DNA of 64,000 bases from Sunxiuqinia sp965372405 (GCA_965372405.1 CBDVCE010000002.1:73954-137953), one strand, 5' to 3'. Positions 26,821-35,965 are shown, counted from the first letter of the stretch. The notes: generated by a model from the letters alone, not told the origin. Numbers and translations are program-made.

Positions 26821-26922
26821 ACTTTTGGCAGCTATTTCTATAAATAAATGCCAAATTGTCTTTTTGTGGCAAATGGCAGCATTTTTGTGAACTGTCAAAT
26901 CGATAATTTAAACCGCTTAATA

Positions 26923-27513
26923 ATGTCAGAAGAAAATACTAAAAAAGAACAAGAAGTGGAAGATGTAAAAGAAACAATTGAGACTGAAGAGACAGTAACT
27001 TCAGAAAAAGTTGAGAAAGAAAAGAAAGAAGATAAAAAGAAATCAAAAAAAGATAAATCAGAGGGGAAAATAAGCAAGCTTAAAAATGAACTTGCAGACA
27101 TAAAAGATAAGCACATTCGTTTGCAGGCTGAATTTGATAACTACAGAAAACGCACCCTTAAAGAAAAGATGGAGCTTGTGAAAACGGGTGGTGAAAATGT
27201 TTTATCAAGTATTCTTCCTGTCATTGATGATTTTGAAAGGGCATTAACTGCTTTTGATGAAATGGAAGACGAAAATCCACTGAAACAAGGGATTAATTTG
27301 ATTAATACAAAGTTTCATGATTTTCTAAAACAAAATGGCATTAAAGAAATAGAAGCAAAAGAATTGGACTTTGATACCGATCTGCACGAAGCAGTGACTA
27401 AAATTCCTGCACCATCAAAGAAGTTAAAAGGAAAAGTAGTTGATGTCATTCAAAAAGGGTATTTGCTGAATGATAAAGTTATTCGCTTTTCGAAAGTTGT
27501 AATTGGCGAGTAA
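26923..27513 (+). CDS. grpE: Nucleotide exchange factor GrpE
   Basis: A 196-residue cochaperone that speeds ADP release from DnaK. ATG 26923 is chosen because it opens a typical acidic, lysine-rich N-terminus (MSEENTKKEQ); an in-frame ATG at 26848 would add 25 atypical residues. A long coiled coil (about 55-100, with RLQAEFDNYRKRTLKEK) is followed by the beta domain ending in the family signature DVIQKGYLLNDKVIRFSKVVIG. dnaJ follows 18 bases downstream. An inverted repeat TTTGGCA/TGCCAAA (26824-26830 and 26848-26854) lies in the leader; it is not the CIRCE operator. Confidence 0.95.
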   Translation: MSEENTKKEQEVEDVKETIETEETVTSEKVEKEKKEDKKKSKKDKSEGKISKLKNELADIKDKHIRLQAEFDNYRKRTLKEKMELVKTGGENVLSSILPVIDDFERALTAFDEMEDENPLKQGINLINTKFHDFLKQNGIKEIEAKELDFDTDLHEAVTKIPAPSKKLKGKVVDVIQKGYLLNDKVIRFSKVVIGE

Positions 27514-27531
27514 ACAAAAGGAAAGAGCATC

Positions 27532-28698
27532 ATGACCAAAAGAGATTTTTACGAGATACTTGGAGTAAGCAAAGGGGCATCAGCTGAAGAGATTAAAAAA
27601 GCGTATCGGAAGAATGCTTTGAAATATCACCCTGACAAAAATCCAGATAATAAGGAGGCGGAAGATAAGTTTAAAGAAGCAGCCGAAGCTTATGAGGTTT
27701 TGAGTAGCCCTGAGAAGCGCCAACGGTATGACCAGTATGGTCATGCGGGTGTTGGGAGTGCTGCTGGCGGCGGCTTTGGCGGACACGATATGTCTATGGA
27801 TGATATTTTCTCCATGTTTGGCGATGTATTTGGAGGCGGTGGCTTCGGAGGTGGTTTCGGTGGCTTTGGCGGCGGTTCTCGTAGTCGAGGTGGTGGTCGT
27901 CGTGTACATCGTGGATCTGATCTTCGCGTAAAAGTTTCGCTCACCTTGCAAGACGTTGCGAATGGCGTTGAGAAAAAACTTAAACTAAAAAAATATAAGG
28001 CCTGTGATAGTTGTAGTGGTACAGGTGCTCAAGGCGGATCTGATTATACGACCTGTTCAACTTGTAGAGGAAGCGGACATGTTACCAGAGTAACAAACAC
28101 GCTTTTAGGGCAAATGCAAACAACTGCTGCTTGTCCAACCTGTAATGGTGAAGGTCAGATTATTAAAAACAAGTGTGCTTCCTGTCATGGCGAAGGAGTT
28201 GTGAGAGATGAAGAAGTCGTTTCAATAAATATACCTGCAGGTGTTGGCGAAGGCATGCAATTGAATGTGTCAGGCAAAGGAAATACAGGTAGAAGAGGTG
28301 GATTGAATGGTGATTTGCTGGTTGTGATTCACGAAGACTCACATCCTGATTTAATTAGGGACGGAAATAATCTCATTTACAATTTATTTTTGAGTATGCC
28401 CGATTTTATATTAGGTACAACTGCTGAAATTCCAACGGTTGATAACAAAGTAAAAGTGAAAATTGAAGAAGGTACACAGCCTGAAAAAATACTGCGATTA
28501 CGAGGTAAAGGATTACCAGATGTCAATGGATATGGAAAGGGTGATTTGTTAGTACGTATACATGCTTGGACGCCAAAAAAGATTACTCCTGAAGATCGTA
28601 AAATGCTTGAAAAACTTCAGCAATCTGAAAGCTTCAAATACACTCCTGGAGCTGGAGACAAGAATTTCTTTGAGAAGATGAAAGATATGTTTGAATAG
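27532..28698 (+). CDS. dnaJ: Chaperone protein DnaJ
   Basis: A 388-residue type I J protein that delivers clients to DnaK and stimulates its ATPase. Order: J domain (1-70, with the HPD tripeptide in KYHPDKNPDN), Gly/Phe-rich linker (about 77-120), zinc-finger domain with four CxxCxGxG repeats (CDSCSGTG, CSTCRGSG, CPTCNGEG, CASCHGEG), then the C-terminal substrate-binding domains. It forms an operon with grpE; dnaK is not in the window. Confidence 0.96.
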   Translation: MTKRDFYEILGVSKGASAEEIKKAYRKNALKYHPDKNPDNKEAEDKFKEAAEAYEVLSSPEKRQRYDQYGHAGVGSAAGGGFGGHDMSMDDIFSMFGDVFGGGGFGGGFGGFGGGSRSRGGGRRVHRGSDLRVKVSLTLQDVANGVEKKLKLKKYKACDSCSGTGAQGGSDYTTCSTCRGSGHVTRVTNTLLGQMQTTAACPTCNGEGQIIKNKCASCHGEGVVRDEEVVSINIPAGVGEGMQLNVSGKGNTGRRGGLNGDLLVVIHEDSHPDLIRDGNNLIYNLFLSMPDFILGTTAEIPTVDNKVKVKIEEGTQPEKILRLRGKGLPDVNGYGKGDLLVRIHAWTPKKITPEDRKMLEKLQQSESFKYTPGAGDKNFFEKMKDMFE

Positions 28699-28720
28699 AA
28701 CTTATCTACAATAGGATATT

Positions 28721-28749
28721 AAGAAAGCCGGTTTTAAGCCGGCTTTCTT
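28721..28749. terminator. Strong bidirectional terminator after dnaJ
   Basis: AAGAAAGCCGG (28721-28731) and CCGGCTTTCTT (28739-28749) form a perfect 11-pair stem with a seven-base loop between convergent genes. Confidence 0.85.
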
Positions 28750-28768
28750 AATATTAATAAACCCCCAT

Positions 28769-30382
28769 TTATTGTTGATGTATTTTTAAAAATAGTTTCT
28801 CCCCTTCTTTTATTTTGAAATGAATACCTTCAATTAATTCACTCCCTGCATAACTTCTGTTAAGATTCTTATTACTTGAAATTAGCTTGTATTTTTTTTC
28901 AGGATCAGCAACAAACCATTCAGGGAATTGATTGATCCGGGGATAATCGATTGGAAGTTTCATAATTACTTGATGACGTTTGTAGTCAAAAGCCAATTTC
29001 CCTTCCCAGTTTTTAGATGAAGTAATTGCAATTTTTAGTGTTCCATCTTCACTAATCTCAGAACCAAAACGCAGGCCTTTTCCCCAAGGCTGACAATATA
29101 TGCCTTGTGATTTCCACAAACCATACATGATACTTGTTCTTGAAAAGTTACCATCACCATGCCAGCCTGCAATAATGCCATTTTCTTGTTGCATATTCCA
29201 CATAACCCTGATTTCACTGTCAATCCACTCTTTTAGTGATTCGATAGGTTCTCGGTTGTATAAGTTTATTCCACTTTCGAGTGCATCAGCATATCCATCA
29301 TGGCTTTTCCCTTCCCATGGGTAGTTTCTGTATTTTTCGTTTAGAAATCTAATTCCATCCAAAAAAGCCTGTCTGTATTCTGCTTTTTGATCTATCAAAT
29401 AAACCGAATAGTAGGCATTAAAAATATATCCCCAGTTATCGACAATTTTTTTGTCAACTACTTCCCCCGTGTTTGTATTTACACCATTAAAAAACAGGCC
29501 ATCTTCATTTCTTCCAACTTCGAGTATCCTGTCTAGTAGTTTATAAAGCCTCTTTTGGTATTGTTTTTTCTTTTCTGGGTTTGTAAAGTGAAGGGTGACA
29601 TAAAGTTCACTCAGTCCACCAATAACTTCACAGCCATGATCACGAAGTCTTAAATAGTTGATTTCACTTAAGTCTCTCTCTTCCAGTAAATAATAATCAC
29701 CTATTTTAATTGCCCAATCCAAATATCTTTGATCACCGGTTTTCCAGTAAATACGCGATAATGTTTGAAGCATCTCTCCATTTACTTCCTCCGAAACAGC
29801 TTTGTACCAGTCGAGTTGTTCAGACTGTTTCATTACTGAGTATATTTCAGATAAGTCATCAAGCATCTCCATCATCCGCTCGTTCCATGGAGAATCACCA
29901 ACATATTCGGTAATAGGTAAAAGACCGTCTTTTATGTATTCTGAAGTACCAAAAATTACCCAATTAAGATTGAGCTCATTTTTTTCAAAATCCTTTTTAG
30001 AAAATGAATATGTATCAGGAAGAGATTTCACTCTTGAAGTTAACTTCTTTTCAGCTTTTAACATTTCCATCATGTCCCCATCAAGCATTTGTTTGTCTAG
30101 CAGGAAGCTAGTCAAGACCATAAATGCATAATTATCTGCTGCTGAATTATGTGGTTCCCAAACATCTTTACGATTACTGAAATTTGTTGGAATTAATCCA
30201 CTTGAAGCATCTTTTCTGTCATTCCATGCATTCGTTAGTTTCAAACTTCTCGAAAAAGCCTCATTTGCTAATTCACCATTCCTAAGGGCAGCAGCAAAAT
30301 CTTCTTCATTAAGTTTTGAATTTTTGCACCCCAATGCAAATACAAGTATGAAAAGTAATAATATGGAGTTATTCATCTTCAT
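28769..30382 (-). CDS. Lipoprotein with predicted alpha/alpha-barrel fold, function unknown
   Basis: A 537-residue lipoprotein (signal peptide with LVFALGC, lipid-attachment Cys19). The body is helical with repeated aromatic helices such as IYWKTGDQRYLDWAIKIGDYYLLEERD and NNWGYIF-like segments, consistent with an alpha/alpha toroid as in many glycan-processing enzymes. A C-terminal beta domain (about 430-537) follows. I cannot name a CAZy family. It lies five bases downstream of a GH88/GH105-type hydrolase gene, so a shared role in breaking down an acidic (uronic acid-containing) polysaccharide is likely. Confidence 0.55.
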   Translation of the reverse strand: MKMNNSILLLFILVFALGCKNSKLNEEDFAAALRNGELANEAFSRSLKLTNAWNDRKDASSGLIPTNFSNRKDVWEPHNSAADNYAFMVLTSFLLDKQMLDGDMMEMLKAEKKLTSRVKSLPDTYSFSKKDFEKNELNLNWVIFGTSEYIKDGLLPITEYVGDSPWNERMMEMLDDLSEIYSVMKQSEQLDWYKAVSEEVNGEMLQTLSRIYWKTGDQRYLDWAIKIGDYYLLEERDLSEINYLRLRDHGCEVIGGLSELYVTLHFTNPEKKKQYQKRLYKLLDRILEVGRNEDGLFFNGVNTNTGEVVDKKIVDNWGYIFNAYYSVYLIDQKAEYRQAFLDGIRFLNEKYRNYPWEGKSHDGYADALESGINLYNREPIESLKEWIDSEIRVMWNMQQENGIIAGWHGDGNFSRTSIMYGLWKSQGIYCQPWGKGLRFGSEISEDGTLKIAITSSKNWEGKLAFDYKRHQVIMKLPIDYPRINQFPEWFVADPEKKYKLISSNKNLNRSYAGSELIEGIHFKIKEGEKLFLKIHQQ

Positions 30383-30387
30383 GTACT

Positions 30388-31488
30388 TTATCTCTTCAAT
30401 TTAATCACTTCGCTTCCTGCTAACAAAAAGGCACCTGCACCATACACTTCCCAGCTCTGAGATGTGAAATTTGCACGTGGGTCTGCACCAATTGGTTGCA
30501 CCCATCCAACTTTGCCATTTCGTTGCACCAAACTATTTAAGCCAATCCAGGCTTTTTCAACCACCGGAAGGTATTTGTCTTTGTCAAGCAAACCATTATT
30601 AATTCCCCAAGCGAGTGCGTAGGTGTAAAAGCCAGATCCACTTCCTTCTCCTCCTGGATATGATTCAGGATCAAGCAAACTGGCACGCCAAAGTCCATCT
30701 TTTTGCTGAATTGTAGCAATTTTCGCAGCCATTTCTTTGAATGTTTTGGCATACATCTCACGTTTTGGATAGTCGTTTGGAAGTTCTTGCAAAACACGAA
30801 CAAGTCCACCCATTACCCAGCCATTTCCTCTTGACCAAAAAATCTTTTCACCATTTTTTTCTTTTAGTATCTCTTCCTGATCCCACTGGTAGCGAATGTC
30901 ACGTGCGAAAAGGTGCTCATTTTTGTCGTACAATAAGTCATAACACTCTTTAAAAAGTTTATCGCTTAATTTCAGATATTTTTCATTATTCAGAGTTATT
31001 CCCAATTTCACAAAAGCCGGAGGTCCCATAAATAATGCATCGCACCACCACCAGGTAATAGGTTTCATTGGTTTCTTAATGGGGTAAGGAGTGTCGCAAA
31101 AATCATCTATTGTTGAGGTGAAAGGCTCAATCATTTTTTGATCCTTCTTAATGCGGTAAACATCAATATAGCTTTGACAAATGGCATGATCATCCGCATG
31201 ATGTAAACGTGGTCCTGCTTTCCATTCATTGGTTTCGCCCATTTCAATCATAGCTTTCATTATCTTTTCAGAGCCAGTAGTTTCATAGGCTGCAAATACT
31301 CCAGCATAAAAAGCACCGTTGGTCCAATCCCAAAGTTCATGTTTAGGATTTTTTAATTGCCATGAAGTTGCCTTCTTCATTACCTTTTTTATATGTTTCT
31401 CCGAAAAGAGCTTTTCAGTATCGCTTGTTTTAGCAAATACCGAGGTCATTAAAAGAAGAATTGTAAACAGTGAAATTAGTTTTTTCAT
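30388..31488 (-). CDS. GH88/GH105-type unsaturated uronyl hydrolase
   Basis: A 366-residue exported protein (signal peptide ending SVFAK). It has the six-hairpin alpha/alpha barrel pattern of YteR-like enzymes: LWDWTNGAFYAGVFAAYE, RLHHADDHAICQ, and the catalytic-Asp region WWWCDALFMGPP with Asp150, plus FWSRGNGWVMGGL. Enzymes of GH88/GH105 cleave the unsaturated uronic acid left at the non-reducing end by polysaccharide lyases such as those acting on rhamnogalacturonan or ulvan. It is first in a two-gene operon with the lipoprotein downstream. Confidence 0.85.
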   Translation of the reverse strand: MKKLISLFTILLLMTSVFAKTSDTEKLFSEKHIKKVMKKATSWQLKNPKHELWDWTNGAFYAGVFAAYETTGSEKIMKAMIEMGETNEWKAGPRLHHADDHAICQSYIDVYRIKKDQKMIEPFTSTIDDFCDTPYPIKKPMKPITWWWCDALFMGPPAFVKLGITLNNEKYLKLSDKLFKECYDLLYDKNEHLFARDIRYQWDQEEILKEKNGEKIFWSRGNGWVMGGLVRVLQELPNDYPKREMYAKTFKEMAAKIATIQQKDGLWRASLLDPESYPGGEGSGSGFYTYALAWGINNGLLDKDKYLPVVEKAWIGLNSLVQRNGKVGWVQPIGADPRANFTSQSWEVYGAGAFLLAGSEVIKLKR

Positions 31489-31611
31489 GATCCTTGTGTT
31501 GTTTAGTTTGTTTGGTTAAAAATAATAAAAATGCAATCGATTGCAAAAGTGGATTGATATTAAATAATGAATATTTATTCATGAATTAATTATAGAATAA
31601 CACAGATTCGT

Positions 31612-31642
31612 TTTGCTGACTTTCAATTTATCACTATTATTG
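31612..31642 (+). promoter_or_regulatory. Promoter of the histidine operon
   Basis: TTTG at 31612-31615 and TATTATTG at 31635-31642 (seven of eight fixed and free positions of TAnnTTTG satisfied) lie 19 bases apart. Transcription would start near 31649, giving a leader of about 150 bases before hisG that contains the leader peptide and attenuator. Confidence 0.55.
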
Positions 31643-31663
31643 CACTGTATTTAAAAAACAGAC

Positions 31664-31726
31664 ATGATTAACAAACAAGTACATCACGGCCATCATTGTA
31701 ATATCCTAAAAATAGGTAGGCCGTAA
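31664..31726 (+). CDS. hisL: Histidine operon leader peptide
   Basis: A 20-codon frame from ATG 31664 to TAA 31724-31726. Codons 7-11 are CAT CAC GGC CAT CAT, i.e. His-His-Gly-His-His, four His codons in five, directly ahead of a complete his operon. The frame overlaps the 5' parts of an attenuator: the His codons overlap segment 1 and the last codons are segment 2. Scarce charged tRNA-His would stall the ribosome on the His codons. The peptide itself has no other expected function. Confidence 0.8.
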   Translation: MINKQVHHGHHCNILKIGRP

Positions 31727-31789
31727 TTCTTTTGTTTTGTTTAAAAATATTAACCCAAAGAAGGCTTACCATAAGGTAGGCCTTTTTTT
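31686..31789 (+). promoter_or_regulatory. Histidine attenuator (leader hairpins and terminator)
   Basis: Four segments can pair alternatively. Segment 1 ACGGCC (31686-31691) pairs with GGCCGT (31719-31724). Segment 2 GGTAGGCC (31715-31722) pairs with segment 3 GGCTTACC (31763-31770), the antiterminator. Segment 3 pairs instead with segment 4 GGTAGGCC (31775-31782), and the hairpin AAGGCTTACC/GGTAGGCCTT is followed by a T-run: the terminator. Segments 2 and 4 are identical over eight bases. A ribosome stalled at the His codons covers segment 1, frees segment 2 and allows read-through; a ribosome that completes the peptide covers segment 2 and termination follows. Confidence 0.8.
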
Positions 31790-31801
31790 ATTAAATAGAT
31801 T

Positions 31802-32659
31802 ATGACACAATTAAGAATTGCAGTTCAGACAAAAGGCAGATTGAATGAAGATTCAATGGAGCTAATTAAAGAAGCTGGCATTAAACTTACTGTTGGAAAA
31901 CGTAAATTGTTAGCTTCTGCAAAGAACTTTCCTCTGGAAGCATTATTCCTTCGCGATGATGATATACCGCAAGCAGTAGCCGATAAGGTGGCTGACATTG
32001 GTATTGTTGGTGAAAATGAAATGCTTGAGAAAAAAGAAAATGTCAAAATTGTTAAACGCTTAGGTTTTAGCAAATGCCGTTTAAGTTTAGCTATTCCAAA
32101 ATCAGAAGAATATTCGGGTATCGAGTGGTTTAATGGTAAACGTATTGCTACTTCATATCCTGTTATACTGAAGGATTTTTTGGATAAAAAGAATATAAAG
32201 GCAGATGTTCATGTAATTTCTGGTTCTGTCGAAATTGCTCCTGGAATTGGATTGTCTGATGCTATTTTTGATATTGTTAGCTCTGGCTCCACTTTGGTTT
32301 CTAACCGATTAAAAGAAGTTGAGATTGCTATTCAATCAGAGGCTGTTCTGATTGCTCCTCAAAATTTGTCAGCTGAAAAGCAAGCAATTCTTGATGATCT
32401 TATTTTCAGAATGGAATCGGTTGAACGTGCAAAAGATAAAAAGTACATTTTACTGAATGCCCCTAATGATAAAATTGATGAGATTTCTTCAATTCTTCCA
32501 GGAATGAAAAGTCCGACTGTTACTCCTTTAGCAGAATCAGGCTGGAGTTCAATTCATTCAGTAATTGCTGAAAATGATTTTTGGGTGATTATTGAAAAAC
32601 TGAAAGAAGCAGGAGCACAAGGCATATTGGTTGTACCTATTGAGAAGATGATATTTTAA
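31802..32659 (+). CDS. hisG: ATP phosphoribosyltransferase, long form
   Basis: A 285-residue enzyme for the first step of histidine synthesis, joining ATP and PRPP. The catalytic domain (about 1-215) includes the phosphate-binding DAIFDIVSSGSTL, and a C-terminal regulatory ACT-like domain (about 216-285, PGMKSPTVTPLAESGW) marks the long, hexameric form that is inhibited by histidine and needs no HisZ. It begins 12 bases after the attenuator T-run. Its stop overlaps the start of the transporter gene by one base. Confidence 0.95.
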   Translation: MTQLRIAVQTKGRLNEDSMELIKEAGIKLTVGKRKLLASAKNFPLEALFLRDDDIPQAVADKVADIGIVGENEMLEKKENVKIVKRLGFSKCRLSLAIPKSEEYSGIEWFNGKRIATSYPVILKDFLDKKNIKADVHVISGSVEIAPGIGLSDAIFDIVSSGSTLVSNRLKEVEIAIQSEAVLIAPQNLSAEKQAILDDLIFRMESVERAKDKKYILLNAPNDKIDEISSILPGMKSPTVTPLAESGWSSIHSVIAENDFWVIIEKLKEAGAQGILVVPIEKMIF

Positions 32660-33558
32660 TGAATTTACGAACCTTCATATTATTTCTGATTCCTACCCTA
32701 ATATGGGGATCAACCTGGTATGTTATCAAGTTTCAACTTGGAGAAGTTGATCCATTGGTGTCAGTTAGTTGGAGGTTTTTACTTGCCGGAGTACTTTTAA
32801 TGGTCTATTGCAAAGTGAGAGGACTTAATCTGAAGTTTAAGACCAGAGAACATGGGCTCATGGCATTATTGGGACTCACTTTGTTTGGACTAAATTACTG
32901 GATGGTTTATGAAGCGGAGTTAATTTTATCTAGCGGGCTGGTTGCCATCCTCTTTTCATTTATCATTATTACAAACATCTTTTTTAATGCTGTAATTCTT
33001 AAAGGGCCAGTACGAAAGGAAGTAGTTGCTGGTGCAGTGTTGGGAATTTTTGGAACTGTTTTGATGTTTAAGAATGACTTGGTTTCTTTTACTATTGATA
33101 ATCAAGCTGTAACTGCTCTATTATTGTGCCTCGCAGGAATCATACTGGCTTCGCTAGGGAATATTACATCAGCATACAATCAGAAAATAAAGATCCCAGT
33201 CATTCAGGCAAATGCTTTTGCTATGATTTATGGAGGAAGCATGATGTTCCTGACTGCTGTGATACTTGGGAAACCTGTTAGTTTTGAAACTTCATCAAGC
33301 TACATATTTTCATTGGCTTACTTGTCTGTATTTGGGTCGATTATAGCTTTTTCAGTATATTTAAAACTGCTTGGTGAAATAGGACCCGATCGTTCAATTT
33401 ATATTGCTCTGATAACTCCAGCAATAGCCTTAATAATTTCAAGCTTATTTGAAGGTTTCGAGTGGGAAATATCTGGAATTGCTGGTGTCTTATTATTAAT
33501 GGTAGGGAATGTAATTGCCCTAAAAAACAAATTGCTTAAAAAACGAGTTGAATCATGA
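32659..33558 (+). CDS. DMT-superfamily (EamA) transporter inside the his operon
   Basis: A 299-residue membrane protein with about ten helices arranged as two EamA repeats (about 5-135 and 150-290). The first helix holds the typical PTLIWGSTWYVIK. EamA transporters usually export amino acids or related metabolites. The reading frame overlaps hisG by one base and hisD by four (ATGA), so it is translated as an integral member of the operon. A role in exporting histidine or a pathway intermediate is inferred from that position only. Confidence 0.85.
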   Translation: MNLRTFILFLIPTLIWGSTWYVIKFQLGEVDPLVSVSWRFLLAGVLLMVYCKVRGLNLKFKTREHGLMALLGLTLFGLNYWMVYEAELILSSGLVAILFSFIIITNIFFNAVILKGPVRKEVVAGAVLGIFGTVLMFKNDLVSFTIDNQAVTALLLCLAGIILASLGNITSAYNQKIKIPVIQANAFAMIYGGSMMFLTAVILGKPVSFETSSSYIFSLAYLSVFGSIIAFSVYLKLLGEIGPDRSIYIALITPAIALIISSLFEGFEWEISGIAGVLLLMVGNVIALKNKLLKKRVES

Positions 33559-34835
33559 AGAAATATTTCAATCCGGAAAAAGAACTTTGGCCTTCAATTC
33601 TTAAAAGGCCACTTTTTAATGCAAGTGAACTTGAGGAACAGGTAAAGATTATTTTACAAGACATACAGTCAAGTGGAGGACATGCTCTAAGGAAGTATAC
33701 TGAGAAATTTGATGGGACTTTTCTAAGAAAGTTTACTGTTTCAAGGGAAGAGTTTGCTGCAGCAATTGAAGTGCTGGATGATGATTTGAAAGAGGCTATA
33801 AAAATGGCTGCTTCAAATATTGAGAAATTTCATGATTCACAAATCCCTTCAGTAAAAAAGATTGAAACAACTCCAGGTGTTGTTTGTTGGCAAAAACCTG
33901 TTGCTATTGAGAAAGTTGGTCTATATGTTCCCGGAGGTTCTGCTCCTTTGTTTTCAAGTGTTTTAATGTTGGGCATTCCTGCAAAGATAGCCGGTTGCAG
34001 TGAAGTTATACTTTGTACGCCACCTGATAAAGAAGGACAAGTTCATCCTGCAATTTTATATGCTGCTCAATTGGTCGGAGTAAGCAAGGTGTTTAAGCTC
34101 GGAGGTGTTCAGGCGATTGGGGCTATGGCGTATGGTGCAGATTGTATCCCGAAAGTTGATAAGATTTTTGGTCCCGGAAACCAATATGTAATGGCAGCTA
34201 AGCAACTTGTAAGTATTAGCGATGTTGCAATTGATATGCCTGCAGGTCCGTCTGAAGTTGCTATCATGGCAGATGATAATGCTGTCCCTGAATTTGTAGC
34301 TGCTGATTTATTGTCTCAGGCTGAACACGGAGGGGATAGTCAGGTTTTACTGGTTTGTAAAAGTTCTACTTTTATTGAAAAGGTAGAAAATGAATTAGCG
34401 GTTCAGTTGAATGATTTGTCCAGAAGAGAGATCGCTCAAAAGGCTTTATTAAATAGTCGCTTTGTCGTATTTGAGGATGATGTTCAAATGCTTGAGATTA
34501 TTAATGAATATGCGCCGGAGCACTTGATTATTTCGATGGATAATTATTCGGAGATTGCTGAAAAAATAATCAATGCCGGTTCAGTTTTTCTTGGAAATTA
34601 CACCCCTGAAAGTGCTGGAGATTATGCTTCAGGAACAAATCATACACTACCAACGAATGGTTGGGCACGATCATTTAGCGGAGTAAATCTGGATAGTTTC
34701 ATGAAGAAAATAACCTTCCAGGAAATCTCTAAAGAAGGAATTCAGAAGTTGGGACCAGTAATTGAGAAGATGGCTGCAGCAGAAGAACTGGATGCACACA
34801 AAAATGCAGTTAGCGTTAGATTGAAAAGTTTATAA
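33555..34835 (+). CDS. hisD: Histidinol dehydrogenase
   Basis: A 426-residue zinc enzyme catalysing the last two oxidations from histidinol to histidine. Seen: VGLYVPGGSAPLFSSVLMLGIPAKIAGC, the FGPGNQYVMAAK segment, DMPAGPSEV, LLSQAEHGGDSQ with metal-binding Gln/His, and EYAPEHLI with the catalytic Glu-His pair. Three bases separate its stop from hisC. Confidence 0.96.
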   Translation: MKKYFNPEKELWPSILKRPLFNASELEEQVKIILQDIQSSGGHALRKYTEKFDGTFLRKFTVSREEFAAAIEVLDDDLKEAIKMAASNIEKFHDSQIPSVKKIETTPGVVCWQKPVAIEKVGLYVPGGSAPLFSSVLMLGIPAKIAGCSEVILCTPPDKEGQVHPAILYAAQLVGVSKVFKLGGVQAIGAMAYGADCIPKVDKIFGPGNQYVMAAKQLVSISDVAIDMPAGPSEVAIMADDNAVPEFVAADLLSQAEHGGDSQVLLVCKSSTFIEKVENELAVQLNDLSRREIAQKALLNSRFVVFEDDVQMLEIINEYAPEHLIISMDNYSEIAEKIINAGSVFLGNYTPESAGDYASGTNHTLPTNGWARSFSGVNLDSFMKKITFQEISKEGIQKLGPVIEKMAAAEELDAHKNAVSVRLKSL

Positions 34836-34838
34836 ATT

Positions 34839-35870
34839 ATGGATTTAAATAACCTTTTAAGGGAAAATATTCGAAGCTTGAAACCTTATTCATCTGCTCG
34901 GGATGAATATACAGGTGAAGCAATGGTTTTTCTGGATGCGAATGAAAATCCATTTAACCAACCCTATAACCGATATCCAGATCCTTTGCAAAAAGAAGTG
35001 AAAGAGAAGATTGCAGAGATTAAAGCCTGTAATGCTGAACAAATCTTTCTTGGAAACGGGAGTGACGAGCCTATCGATCTCCTTTTTCGGGCTTTCTGCG
35101 AACCTGCTGTCGACAATGTTGTAACAATTGATCCAACATATGGGATGTATCAGGTGTCGGCAGATATCAATAATGTTGAGGTACGAAAAGTATTGTTGAA
35201 TGATGATTATAGTTTTTCTGCAGATAAATTGCTTCAGAAAGTTGATGACAAAACGAAGCTTATCTTTCTATGTTCTCCGAATAACCCCACTGGAAACCTA
35301 CTTGATAAAAAAGAGGTTCTAAAAGTTGCTGAAGAATTTAAAGGCTTAGTAATTATTGATGAAGCATATATCGATTTTGCTCCAGGAGCAAGTTTCCTTT
35401 CAGACATAAATAAATATGAAAATCTAATCATTCTACAGACTTTCTCAAAAGCTTGGGGAATGGCTGGCATACGTTTAGGAATGGCTTTTGCCTCTAAAGA
35501 GATAATAACTGTACTTAATAGGATCAAATATCCTTACAATATAAATATGTTGACTCAGGAAAAAGCAATGGAGCTAATTCTGAAAGAAAATGAAAAGAAT
35601 GAGTGGGTGAAGGTTTTGATTGAAGAGCGGGAAAAGATTGCTAAACAATTGGATGAATTACCTTTCGTTCAAAATATTTATCCCTCTGAAGCAAATTTTA
35701 TTCTAGTTAAAATGTACGATGCAAGAGGAGTGTATGACTATCTTGTTGAAAATGGAATCATTGTTCGTGATCGCTCAAAAGTGGTTTTATGTGATGATAG
35801 CTTGCGAATTACCATTGGATCTGTAGAAGAGAATGAGATATTGATGGAGAAACTGAAAGAACTTGTTTAA
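34839..35870 (+). CDS. hisC: Histidinol-phosphate aminotransferase
   Basis: A 343-residue PLP-dependent class I/II aminotransferase converting imidazole-acetol phosphate to histidinol phosphate. Conserved features: DANENPFNQPYNRYPDP, GNGSDEPIDLL, SPNNPTGN, the cofactor-contacting IIDEAYIDF, and the Schiff-base lysine in TFSKAWGMAGIRLG. Part of the his operon; followed by a 128-base spacer holding a dispersed inverted repeat. Confidence 0.95.
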   Translation: MDLNNLLRENIRSLKPYSSARDEYTGEAMVFLDANENPFNQPYNRYPDPLQKEVKEKIAEIKACNAEQIFLGNGSDEPIDLLFRAFCEPAVDNVVTIDPTYGMYQVSADINNVEVRKVLLNDDYSFSADKLLQKVDDKTKLIFLCSPNNPTGNLLDKKEVLKVAEEFKGLVIIDEAYIDFAPGASFLSDINKYENLIILQTFSKAWGMAGIRLGMAFASKEIITVLNRIKYPYNINMLTQEKAMELILKENEKNEWVKVLIEEREKIAKQLDELPFVQNIYPSEANFILVKMYDARGVYDYLVENGIIVRDRSKVVLCDDSLRITIGSVEENEILMEKLKELV

Positions 35871-35896
35871 GAGTTACAATACATAGTCTCTTGTGT

Positions 35897-35965
35897 CGTC
35901 ATCCTGAACTTGTTTCAGGATCTTATTAATTTTGATAAAGATTCCGAAACAAGTTCGAAATGACG
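35897..35965. repeat. Dispersed inverted repeat between hisC and hisB
   Basis: A left arm of about 27 bases (35897-35923, starting CGTCATCCTGAAC) is the imperfect complement of the right arm (35939-35965, ending CGAAATGACG), with a 15-base loop. It belongs to the GTCATCC...GGATCT / AGATTCC...GGAATGAC class seen elsewhere in this window and could fold in the his mRNA. Confidence 0.75.

Noticed and set aside
26824..26854. CIRCE heat-shock operator before grpE
   Set aside because: The inverted repeat is TTTGGCA/TGCCAAA, not the TTAGCACTC-N9-GAGTGCTAA of CIRCE.
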